A DNA stretch of 7,747 bases from Betaproteobacteria bacterium (GCA_029865405.1 JAOUGZ010000113.1:1-7747), one strand, 5' to 3'. Numbered from the stretch's first letter, positions 1 through 5,286 are shown. Numbers and translations: made by a program. The notes: a model not told the origin generated them from the sequence alone.

Positions 1-102
1 GTGGACCGTGCCCTTGGCAACCTTGACCTGGCCGACGTCGTCCGCCCGGGCAAGACCCGTTGCCGCCAACGCCAGGACCGCTACCGCAACAAAGTGGCGC
101 AT
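1..102 (-). CDS. Secreted protein, N-terminal fragment (possible FecR-domain protein)
   Basis: Only the first 34 codons are in the window; the gene runs off the left edge. The start is an ATG at 102 with a good ribosome binding site, AGGAG, five bases upstream. The protein begins Met-Arg-His-Phe, has a hydrophobic run VAVAVLALAATGLA at residues 5-18, and then ARA followed by two Asp. That is a textbook Sec signal peptide with cleavage after ARA (about residue 20), so the product is probably periplasmic or outer-membrane associated. The mature start, DDVGQVKVAKGTVH, resembles the beginning of FecR-type domains (a VG.V..V.G.V pattern). This is a weak call from so few residues. It diverges from an RsbW-like gene, a pairing compatible with a regulatory or envelope-stress locus, but this is inference. 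The existence of the gene is much surer than its family. Confidence 0.6.
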   Translation of the reverse strand, partial: MRHFVAVAVLALAATGLARADDVGQVKVAKGTVH

Positions 103-107
103 ACGCT

Positions 108-112
108 CTCCT
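108..112 (-). promoter_or_regulatory. Ribosome binding site of the secreted-protein gene
   Basis: The minus strand reads AGGAG here, followed by five bases and then the ATG at 102. This match to the anti-Shine-Dalgarno sequence fixes the start of the fragment at the left edge. It is the clearest ribosome binding site in the window; most other genes here begin with little or none. Confidence 0.6.
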
Positions 113-126
113 GCTGAGTGACAAGG

Positions 127-132
127 ATTCTA
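127..132 (-). promoter_or_regulatory. Candidate -10 box for the leftward secreted-protein gene
   Basis: The minus strand reads TAGAAT, five of six matches to the sigma-70 -10 consensus. A start site near 120 would give a leader of about 18 bases that contains the AGGAG ribosome binding site. No convincing -35 box is seen 16-18 bases upstream. It shares bases 131-132 with the rightward TATAAT. Confidence 0.35.
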
Positions 133-136
133 TAAT
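131..136 (+). promoter_or_regulatory. Candidate -10 box for the RsbW-like gene
   Basis: TATAAT is a perfect sigma-70 -10 hexamer and stands out in this GC-rich sequence. Transcription would begin near 143, about 18 bases before the GTG at 161. The -35 position around 108-113 is not consensus, so the promoter may be weak or activator-dependent. Confidence 0.4.
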
Positions 137-160
137 GCTCTGGGGGGACTCGGTAAAGCC

Positions 161-580
161 GTGAACTACGACCGCGCAGCACAGTTTCTTGCACGCCTCG
201 ATCAGCTGCGGCCAATGCAGCGCTTTCTGGAGCAATTCTGCACCGAATCGGGATTGCCGCGCGCGGCATATCTGCGCCTGAACCTTGTTGTCGAAGAACT
301 TTTCACAAATACCGTAAAGCACGGCCACCGGGGCGACAGCGATGCACCGGTTTGGATTGCCGTGTCGCGGGGCGGCGACAGGCTGTCCGTCGTGTACGAG
401 GACAAGGCGCCACCCTTCAATCCCTATGCGCGATTGAGCGAGCCGGTGGTGGATACCACGCTGTCGATGCGCAAGATCGGCGGCCTCGGGGTTCTCCTGA
501 CGAAGGAACTGGCCGCGTCGCGCGACTACGCGTATATCTTCGGCCGCAACCGCATCCGCCTCACGCTGGCCACCACCTGA
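161..580 (+). CDS. RsbW-like ATP-binding protein (anti-sigma factor / serine kinase type, HATPase_c_2)
   Basis: This 139-residue protein is a stand-alone GHKL ATPase domain. The N-box is visible at residues 43-54, with Glu45-Glu46 and the Mg-binding Asn50 in EELFTN. The G1 box is DKAPPFNP at 81-88, in place of the more usual D.G.PF, so Ala replaces Gly. A glycine-rich G2 loop, GGLG, lies at 107-110. Length and motifs match the RsbW/SpoIIAB-like family, which binds ATP and phosphorylates an anti-sigma-factor antagonist on serine or sequesters a partner protein. The start is a GTG at 161; the purine run GGGGGG at 142-147 is rather far upstream for a ribosome binding site, and the next in-frame ATG (residue 19) would remove the first helix. 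No STAS antagonist, sigma factor or PP2C phosphatase is in view, so its partner is unknown. It ends five bases before the convergent tRNA-Leu gene. Confidence 0.85.
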   Translation: MNYDRAAQFLARLDQLRPMQRFLEQFCTESGLPRAAYLRLNLVVEELFTNTVKHGHRGDSDAPVWIAVSRGGDRLSVVYEDKAPPFNPYARLSEPVVDTTLSMRKIGGLGVLLTKELAASRDYAYIFGRNRIRLTLATT

Positions 581-585
581 CCGGG

Positions 586-669
586 TGCCCGGGGCAGGAC
601 TTGAACCTGCACGCCCTTGCGGGCTAGGGATTTTAAGTCCCTTGCGTCTACCAGTTTCGCCACCCGGGC
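586..669 (-). tRNA. leuZ: tRNA-Leu(UAA)
   Basis: The minus strand folds into a class II tRNA. The acceptor stem is GCCCGGG paired with CCCGGGC, and the anticodon stem AGGGA/TCCCT encloses the loop CTTAAAA, giving anticodon TAA. A long variable arm (GCCC-GCAA-GGGC) and a T arm GCAGG-TTCAAGT-CCTGC follow. It decodes UUA and UUG. The discriminator is A73, as expected for leucine. The three bases after it are CCC, not CCA, so the 3' end must be completed by tRNA nucleotidyltransferase, unlike its two neighbours. It is the last gene of the Gly-Cys-Leu cluster, matching the position of E. coli leuZ. No terminator with a T-run is visible beyond it; transcription would run into the end of the convergent RsbW-like gene. 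Confidence 0.95.
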
Positions 670-690
670 GGCACCATGAAACCGGAAATC

Positions 691-764
691 TGGAGGCGGG
701 AGTCGGAATCGAACCGGCGTCCACGGCTTTGCAGGCCGCTGCATGACCACTCTGCCATCCCGCC
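691..764 (-). tRNA. cysT: tRNA-Cys(GCA)
   Basis: The minus strand folds into a 74-base tRNA. The acceptor stem is GGCGGGA/TCCCGCC, and the anticodon stem GCGGC/GCCGT encloses loop CTGCAAA, giving anticodon GCA. The T loop is TTCGATT, the discriminator is U73 (a cysteine identity base) and CCA is encoded. The T stem GCCGG/CCGAC contains one C-A mismatch at the second pair. It is the middle gene of the Gly-Cys-Leu cluster, equivalent to E. coli cysT. Confidence 0.95.
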
Positions 765-783
765 AGGGGATGCACTGGAAGCC

Positions 784-805
784 GGGAAGGCCTCGCAGCC
801 TTCCC
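784..805 (-). other. Spacer hairpin between tRNA-Gly and tRNA-Cys
   Basis: GGGAAGGC (784-791) and GCCTTCCC (798-805) form a perfect 8-bp stem with a 6-base loop. It sits in the 51-base spacer of the tRNA transcript. No T-run follows in either direction, so it does not look like an intrinsic terminator. A role in processing or folding of the precursor transcript is an inference. Confidence 0.4.
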
Positions 806-815
806 TAGCCTAAAT

Positions 816-891
816 TGGAGCGGGAGACGAGTCTCGAACTCGCGACCTCAACCTTGGCAAGGTTGCGCTCTACCAACTGAGCTACTCCCGC
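816..891 (-). tRNA. glyW: tRNA-Gly(GCC)
   Basis: The minus strand folds into a 76-base tRNA. The acceptor stem is GCGGGAG/CTCCCGC, the D arm is GCTC...GAGC, and the anticodon stem CAACC/GGTTG encloses loop TTGCCAA, giving anticodon GCC. The T arm is GCGAG-TTCGAGA-CTCGT, the discriminator is U73 and CCA is encoded. It decodes GGC and GGU, the favoured glycine codons in a GC-rich genome. It is the first gene of the cluster, 23 bases downstream of pgsA, the same place as glyW in E. coli. Confidence 0.96.
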
Positions 892-906
892 ATCTTGGGG
901 CCGCAG

Positions 907-912
907 ATTATA
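907..912 (-). promoter_or_regulatory. Candidate -10 box of the tRNA Gly-Cys-Leu operon
   Basis: The minus strand reads TATAAT two bases after the pgsA stop codon. Transcription would begin near 900, about nine bases before the mature 5' end of tRNA-Gly. The bases just after the hexamer are CTGCGGC, a GC-rich discriminator of the kind found at stable-RNA promoters under stringent control. The -35 region falls inside the pgsA coding end and is not consensus. The tRNAs could also be read through from uvrC-pgsA. Confidence 0.5.
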
Positions 913-914
913 GC

Positions 915-1481
915 TCATCGGCCCACATAGGGCAGCGCGCGGCGCAGGTAGACCAACATGGAAATCACGGTGAGGACCGCCGCCACGTTGATGAGTACGG
1001 TGCCCAGCAAATGCGTACTGACGACGCCGAACAGGTCCTCCTGGTACAGCAGAAGCGGGATGGCGATCATCTGGCTCGCGGTCTTCACCTTGCCGACGAA
1101 CGCGACTGCCATGCTCTTCGACTTGCCGATGCTCGCCATCCACTCGCGCAGCGCGGAGATGGCGATCTCGCGGCCGATGATGATCAACGCGATGATCATT
1201 TCGACGCGACCGAGCTGCACCAGGACGATAAGCGCAGCAGCGACAATCAGCTTATCGGCCACCGGGTCGAGGAACGCGCCGAAGGCGGAGGTCTGGTCGA
1301 GCGCGCGCGCCAGATAGCCGTCCAGCCAGTCGCTCAGCGCGGCAACGATGAAAGTGCCGCAGGCGATGGCGTTCTTGGCGCCCATCGACAACGATCCTTC
1401 GGGCACGTAGTAGATGCCGATCAGCAGCGGAATCAGGAGAATGCGCAGCCAGGTGATGAGGTTGGGCAGGTTGAGCGGCAT
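915..1481 (-). CDS. pgsA: CDP-diacylglycerol--glycerol-3-phosphate 3-phosphatidyltransferase
   Basis: This 188-residue inner-membrane enzyme makes phosphatidylglycerol phosphate from CDP-diacylglycerol and glycerol 3-phosphate, the committed step to phosphatidylglycerol and cardiolipin. The CDP-alcohol phosphotransferase signature is complete: Asp51, Asp54-Gly55, Ala58-Arg59, Gly68, Asp72 and Asp76; the aspartates bind the catalytic metals. Hydrophobic segments at about 9-24, 37-50, 77-88, 94-103, 124-145 and 153-177 fit a six-helix membrane protein. The N-terminus MPLNLPNLITWLRI is typical of PgsA. The ATG at 1481 overlaps the uvrC stop as TGATG, so translation is probably coupled to uvrC. 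The uvrC-pgsA-tRNA order is the same as in E. coli, which supports this assignment over other members of the family such as phosphatidylserine synthase. Confidence 0.95.
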   Translation of the reverse strand: MPLNLPNLITWLRILLIPLLIGIYYVPEGSLSMGAKNAIACGTFIVAALSDWLDGYLARALDQTSAFGAFLDPVADKLIVAAALIVLVQLGRVEMIIALIIIGREIAISALREWMASIGKSKSMAVAFVGKVKTASQMIAIPLLLYQEDLFGVVSTHLLGTVLINVAAVLTVISMLVYLRRALPYVGR

Positions 1482-3250
1482 CAGTGCAGCGCCTTGTAGA
1501 CGCGTTCCGCCAGCGGCCGGCTGATGCCCGCGACTTGCATGAGCTCATCGACCGCCGCTGCCTGCACTTCGCGCAGGCCGCCGAAGTGCGCGAGCAGCCG
1601 CTGGCGGCGCTGCGCGCCGATGCCGGGAATGTGCGTCAGCGCCGATGCGGTGCGCGTCTTGGCGCGCCGCGCGCGGTGTCCGACGATCGCGAAGCGGTGC
1701 GCCTCATCCCGGATCTGCTGCACGAGGTGCAATCCCGGGTGCGTCGGCGGCAGGCTGAGCGACACGCCTTCCGCCTCGACCACCAGTTCTTCCATCCCGG
1801 GCCGGCGCTCGGGCCCCTTGGCGACCCCGACCACGCTGACATCGTGCAGGCCGAGCTCCGCCAGCGCCGCGCGCGCCACGCGTGCCTGCCCCTTGCCCCC
1901 GTCGACCAGAACCAGATCGGGCACTTTCCCGTCCTGCGCGCTGACCCGCTCGTAGCGCCGCGCAAGCACCTGCCGCATCGCGGCATAGTCGTCCCCCGGC
2001 GCGGCATCATCGCGCACATTGAAGCGGCGGTACTCGCCTTTTTGCAGGGCATGCCGATCATAGACCACGCAGGACGCCACCGCCGCTTCGCCCATGGTAT
2101 GGCTGACATCGAAGCATTCAATCCGCTGCACGGACTCGGGTAGGTGCAGGGCTTCGCGCAATGCTGCCAGGCGCCCCTCTTGCGCGCTCTTCTCGCGCAC
2201 GCGCTGGTGCAGCGCCAGCTGCGCGTTCTTCGCCGCCATCTCGAGCCACATGCGCCGCTCGCCCTGCACCGGCACGACCACGTCGAACTCCACGGCATGG
2301 CTGGCCAGCACCAGCGGCGGCTTCGGCTGCTCGATGTAGTGTTGCTCGAGGAACGCCTGCAGCACTTCGGCGGGGCCGGCGGCGTCGGCGTTCGCCGGGA
2401 AGAAGCTGCGGTCGCCCACATGGCGGCCGCCGCGGATCATCGCCAGATTGACGCAAACCGCCCCGTCCTGTGCGGCACAGGCGACGACATCGGCATCGAT
2501 GCCGCGGTTCGATTCCACGTACTGCCGCGCCTGCACTCGCGACAGCGCCCGCACCTGATCGCGAAACATCGCCGCTTGCTCATACTGGCGTGCCTCCGAC
2601 GCCGCGCGCATCCTGCGGGTCAGCCGCTGCGCGACGTCGTCCTCGCGCCCGCGCAGGAAGAGCGACGCGTGCTCGACGTCCTCGGCATATGCGCCCTCGC
2701 CGATAAGGCCGGTACAGGGCGCCGTGCAGCGCCGGATCTGGTGCAGCAGGCAGGGGCGGGAGCGGTTCTCGAACACCGTATCCTCGCAGGTGCGCAGGCG
2801 AAACACCCGCTGCAGCAGCTGGATGCTCTCGCGCACCGCGTAGGCGTGCGGAAACGGCCCGAAGTAGCGGCTGCGCGCGTCGCGCGCGCCGCGGTGAAAG
2901 CCCAGCCGCGGGAAGCGGTGCGCCGTGATCATCAGGTAAGGGTACGACTTGTCGTCGCGAAATACGATGTTGTAGCGTGGCGCCAGGCTCTTGATGAAGT
3001 TGTTCTCGAGCAGCAGCGCCTCGTCCTCGGAGCGCGTCGCGGTGACCTCGATGCGCGCGAGCTGCCCGAGCATCATGCGGATGCGCGGGCTGCCCGCGTT
3101 CTTCTGGAAATACGAGGCGACGCGCTTCCTGAGATCGCGCGCCTTGCCGACGTACAGGGCCTCGCCGCCGGCGCCGAGCATGCGGTAGACCCCGGGCAGA
3201 TTGGGCAGCCCGGCGACGAAGCGTTTTGCGTCGAACTCCACGGCGTCCAT
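1481..3250 (-). CDS. uvrC: Excinuclease ABC subunit C
   Basis: This 589-residue protein is the nuclease of nucleotide excision repair: bound to UvrB at a lesion, it makes the 3' incision and then the 5' incision. All domains are present. The N-terminal GIY-YIG nuclease (about 16-95) has GVY at 20-22, YVG at 33-35 and Glu82. Four cysteines, C155, C167, C175 and C179, have the spacing of the iron-sulfur cluster ligands known in UvrC. A UVR helical hairpin that contacts UvrB lies at about 203-240. The RNase H-like second nuclease is at about 375-530, with Asp381 in FDVSH, Asp450 in VDGGKGQ and His518 in RDEAH. Two helix-hairpin-helix DNA-binding motifs follow at about 537-589. The length is slightly below the usual ~610. 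The ATG at 3250 places FDAKRF where relatives have it. No Shine-Dalgarno sequence is visible, and a -10-like TAGAAT lies only ten bases upstream. Confidence 0.97.
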   Translation of the reverse strand: MDAVEFDAKRFVAGLPNLPGVYRMLGAGGEALYVGKARDLRKRVASYFQKNAGSPRIRMMLGQLARIEVTATRSEDEALLLENNFIKSLAPRYNIVFRDDKSYPYLMITAHRFPRLGFHRGARDARSRYFGPFPHAYAVRESIQLLQRVFRLRTCEDTVFENRSRPCLLHQIRRCTAPCTGLIGEGAYAEDVEHASLFLRGREDDVAQRLTRRMRAASEARQYEQAAMFRDQVRALSRVQARQYVESNRGIDADVVACAAQDGAVCVNLAMIRGGRHVGDRSFFPANADAAGPAEVLQAFLEQHYIEQPKPPLVLASHAVEFDVVVPVQGERRMWLEMAAKNAQLALHQRVREKSAQEGRLAALREALHLPESVQRIECFDVSHTMGEAAVASCVVYDRHALQKGEYRRFNVRDDAAPGDDYAAMRQVLARRYERVSAQDGKVPDLVLVDGGKGQARVARAALAELGLHDVSVVGVAKGPERRPGMEELVVEAEGVSLSLPPTHPGLHLVQQIRDEAHRFAIVGHRARRAKTRTASALTHIPGIGAQRRQRLLAHFGGLREVQAAAVDELMQVAGISRPLAERVYKALH

Positions 3251-3259
3251 GAGAGGGCG

Positions 3260-3265
3260 ATTCTA
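3260..3265 (-). promoter_or_regulatory. Candidate -10 box of uvrC-pgsA
   Basis: The minus strand reads TAGAAT. Its end is nine bases before the uvrC ATG at 3250, so transcription would begin around 3253 and the mRNA would have almost no leader. That agrees with the absence of a Shine-Dalgarno sequence. The -35 position (about 3283-3288) is poor and overlaps the oppositely directed efp -10 box. Confidence 0.35.
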
Positions 3266-3287
3266 GCGCCGCGCCTCTGAATCAGTG

Positions 3288-3293
3288 TAGAAT
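3288..3293 (+). promoter_or_regulatory. Candidate -10 box of efp
   Basis: TAGAAT lies 30 bases before the efp start and would start transcription near 3300, leaving a leader of about 24 bases. The -35 position (about 3265-3270) is GC-rich and not consensus. The hexamer is an inverted copy of the uvrC -10 candidate 22 bases away. Confidence 0.4.
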
Positions 3294-3323
3294 TCGCGCC
3301 TTTTTCCGCCCGGTAATTCCGCC

Positions 3324-3890
3324 ATGTCCAAGGTCTCCGCAGTCGAAATCCGCGTCGGCAATCTGCTCGAATGGGACAAGCGCGTGTGGCGCGTGCTCAA
3401 GTGCTACCACGTGCACGTCGGCGGGCGCGGCGGCGCGTTCATGCAGGTGGAGATGAAGGACATCGAGTCGGGCACCAAGACCAACCAGCGCTTTCGCACC
3501 GAGGACAAGGTGGAGCGCGCCTTCGTCGATGCCCGCGACATGGAGTTCCTGTACCAGGACGGCAGCAACTTCGTGTTCATGGACAAGGAGAACTACGAGC
3601 AGCTGACACTGTCCGCGGAGTTCCTCGAGGGTCAGGCGGGCTACCTCCTGCCCAACGCCGAGGTGCAGATCAACTTCTACAACGGCCGCGCCATCGGCGT
3701 CGGCATCCCGCCGTCGGTCGTGCTCACCGTGACCGACACCGAGCCCGGCATCCGCAATGCCACCGCCACCAACACCTTCAAGCCGGCGACGCTCGAAACG
3801 GGCATCATGGTGCAGGTCCCGCCCTTCATCAACAAGGGCGAGAAGATAAAGGTCGACACCAACGAGGGCACCTACATGGAGCGCGCCTAG
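3324..3890 (+). CDS. efp: Elongation factor P, with arginine at the modification-site tip
   Basis: This 188-residue protein has the full three-domain EF-P architecture: an N-terminal KOW-like domain (about 1-65) and two OB domains (about 66-128 and 129-188), ending in the family signature with GEKIKVDTNEGTY. EF-P binds between the P and E sites of the ribosome and stimulates peptide bond formation at polyproline stretches. The loop that reaches the peptidyl-tRNA reads VGGRGGAF at 32-39; aligned to the KPGKGG type, Arg35 occupies the position of the lysine modified in E. coli. The rest (for example FMQVEMKDIESGTKTNQRFR at 39-58) looks like lysine-type EF-Ps, not the EarP-dependent arginine type of Neisseria and Pseudomonas as I remember those sequences. 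No earP, epmA or epmB is in the window. The start is an ATG with no clear Shine-Dalgarno sequence. It converges on nagZ, sharing four bases. Confidence 0.95.
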   Translation: MSKVSAVEIRVGNLLEWDKRVWRVLKCYHVHVGGRGGAFMQVEMKDIESGTKTNQRFRTEDKVERAFVDARDMEFLYQDGSNFVFMDKENYEQLTLSAEFLEGQAGYLLPNAEVQINFYNGRAIGVGIPPSVVLTVTDTEPGIRNATATNTFKPATLETGIMVQVPPFINKGEKIKVDTNEGTYMERA

Positions 3891-4915
3891 GCGAGCCTGC
3901 CCAGGGCCCCCTGCGCGTCGCGGTAGGCGACGCTTCGTCTCAGATCCCGTCCCCCGCGGTGGCGCATCTGCTCGGTGCGCGCCGCCGAGCCCGAGGCAAG
4001 TTCGGGCAGGGACTGCAGCAGACGATCCTGACCCTCGGGGTCGCCGCACAGCAGAACCATGTCGCAGCCCGCGTGCAGCGCGGCGCGGGCGCGCTCGGCG
4101 ACGCCCCCGGCCGTGCCCGCCCCTTCCATCGACAGGTCGTCGCTGAACACCAATCCCTTGAAGGCGAGCCTGCCGCGCAGGACGTCCTGCAGCCAAACGC
4201 GCGAATAGCCCGCCGGCTCGGCATCGACCTTCGTGTAGATCACGTGCGCGGGCATGACCCCCGCCAGCCCGGCCTGGATGGCGGGGCCATAGGGCACCAG
4301 GTCCTTGCGCACGATGTCGGCCAGCGGACGATCGTCCACCGGCACCGTGACGTGCGAATCCGCTATGGCGTAGCCGTGGCCCGGGAAATGCTTGCCCACG
4401 GCGCTCATCCCACCCTCGGCAAGTCCTCGCACCAGCGCCGCCCCCAGGGCGCCCACAGCCAGCGGATCGTAGTGCAGGGCCCGATCGCCGATCACCGAGC
4501 TCGCCCCGTAGTCGAGATCCAGCACCGGCGTGAAGCTGAAATCGAGGCCATGCGCGGCGAGCTCCGCGCCGATGACATAACCGGCGGCCTGCGCCGCCGC
4601 TCTGCCCGCCTCGCGGTCCCGATCCCAAAGCTGGCCGAGCGCACGCATCGGCGGCAGCGTTGTGAACCCCACTTTGAACCGCTGCACGCGCCCGCCTTCA
4701 TGGTCCACGCCGATCAGCAGCTGCGGCTCGCGCAGGGCGCGGATGTCATGGGTCAGCGCCTGCAGCTGCGCCGGCGACTCGAAATTGCGCGCGAACAGAA
4801 TGACGCCGCCCACCGCGGGATGCCGCAAGCGCCGCACGTCCTCGTCGGTGAGCGCCGGCCCCACGGGGTCGAGCACCACCGGCCCGAGCGGCAATCGCGC
4901 CCTTACGCGTCGCAT
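3887..4915 (-). CDS. nagZ: Beta-N-acetylhexosaminidase (peptidoglycan recycling)
   Basis: This 342-residue cytoplasmic glycoside hydrolase family 3 enzyme removes N-acetylglucosamine from anhydromuropeptides during cell-wall recycling; in many Gram-negatives its product influences AmpC beta-lactamase induction. Visible motifs are DHEGGRVQRF at 71-80, KHFPGHG at 175-181 followed by Asp187-Ser-His189 (the acid/base dyad of this family), MPAHVIY at 221-227, and FSDDLSMEG at 257-265, which carries the nucleophilic aspartate. Length is normal. The ATG at 4915 overlaps the end of acpS by 13 bases. A TTG at 4894 is an alternative start: it is preceded by AAGGG at a five-base spacing and would give a protein beginning just before GPVVLD, where homologues usually begin. 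It is the last gene of the rnc operon and stops on a CTAG shared with the convergent efp. Confidence 0.95.
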   Translation of the reverse strand: MRRVRARLPLGPVVLDPVGPALTDEDVRRLRHPAVGGVILFARNFESPAQLQALTHDIRALREPQLLIGVDHEGGRVQRFKVGFTTLPPMRALGQLWDRDREAGRAAAQAAGYVIGAELAAHGLDFSFTPVLDLDYGASSVIGDRALHYDPLAVGALGAALVRGLAEGGMSAVGKHFPGHGYAIADSHVTVPVDDRPLADIVRKDLVPYGPAIQAGLAGVMPAHVIYTKVDAEPAGYSRVWLQDVLRGRLAFKGLVFSDDLSMEGAGTAGGVAERARAALHAGCDMVLLCGDPEGQDRLLQSLPELASGSAARTEQMRHRGGRDLRRSVAYRDAQGALGRLA

Positions 4916-5286
4916 TCCAGAATGACCGTGGCGGCGGCGAGGCCGCGTTCGTCGGTCAGCGTCAGGTGCGTGCGGCGGATGCCGCGCGCCTCTAGGAGCG
5001 CCGCCAGCGGCGCGGAGAACTCGAGCTGCGGCTTGCCCGAGCGCAGATTGCTGACCCAGACCCCGTGCCAGTTGGCCGGCGCGCGGATGCCGGTGCCCAG
5101 CGCTTTGGTGAACGCCTCCTTGGCGGCGAAGCGCTTGGCGAGATAGGCCGCGGGCTTGCCGTGCTCGCGGAAGCGCCGCAGCTCCGATTCGCACAGAATG
5201 CGTTGCGCAAAACGCACGCCAAAACGCGCCAGCACACGCTCCACGCGCGGAATCTCGATCAGATCGGTGCCGACGCCGTAGATCAC
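4903..5286 (-). CDS. acpS: Holo-[acyl-carrier-protein] synthase
   Basis: This 127-residue enzyme transfers 4'-phosphopantetheine from coenzyme A to the serine of apo-ACP, activating fatty acid synthesis. Both family signatures are intact: GTDLIEI at 6-12, with metal-binding Asp8, and [16 protein letters not shown] at 51-66, with metal-binding Glu57. The length matches the trimeric AcpS class, not the larger Sfp class. The start is a GTG at 5286 whose last bases form the pdxJ stop codon (GTGA, four-base overlap), so translation is very likely coupled. The pdxJ-acpS pairing is conserved across proteobacteria. Its stop lies within the first codons of nagZ. Confidence 0.96.
   Translation of the reverse strand: MIYGVGTDLIEIPRVERVLARFGVRFAQRILCESELRRFREHGKPAAYLAKRFAAKEAFTKALGTGIRAPANWHGVWVSNLRSGKPQLEFSAPLAALLEARGIRRTHLTLTDERGLAAATVILECDA

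Noticed and set aside
60..63. Era G3 motif DAPG as a damaged GTPase
   Set aside because: Coordinates here are Era residues, not bases. Only the second position differs from DTPG; the essential Asp and Gly are kept and all other motifs are intact, so this is a normal variant.
586..891. tRNA cluster as an integration site for a mobile element
   Set aside because: No integrase, direct repeat of a tRNA 3' end, or change in base composition is visible on either side.
2144..3280. 378-codon open frame antisense to uvrC
   Set aside because: It is antisense to well-conserved UvrC sequence, has no recognisable domain, and is rich in Arg, Ala, Gln and His as expected for the complement of high-GC codons.
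3915..3933. Hairpin (GCGTCGC / GCGACGC, 5-base loop) downstream of efp as a terminator
   Set aside because: It is followed by TTCGTCT, not a T-run, and lies inside the nagZ coding region, where such short GC stems arise by chance.
3282..4628. 448-codon minus-strand frame through efp and nagZ
   Set aside because: It is frame-shifted relative to nagZ and antisense to efp. No domain is recognisable and its low-complexity Gly/Arg/Ala content marks it as a shadow.
3371..5146. 591-codon open frame on the plus strand through efp and nagZ
   Set aside because: It runs across efp in another frame and antisense to nagZ and acpS. Both sides have unmistakable conserved proteins. The composition (Arg, Ala, Gln, His rich) is that of a GC-rich shadow frame.
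4916..5194. Extended nagZ frame starting inside acpS
   Set aside because: The extra N-terminal residues lie over the acpS coding region in another frame. NagZ proteins start close to GPVVLD, so ATG 4915 or TTG 4894 is preferred.
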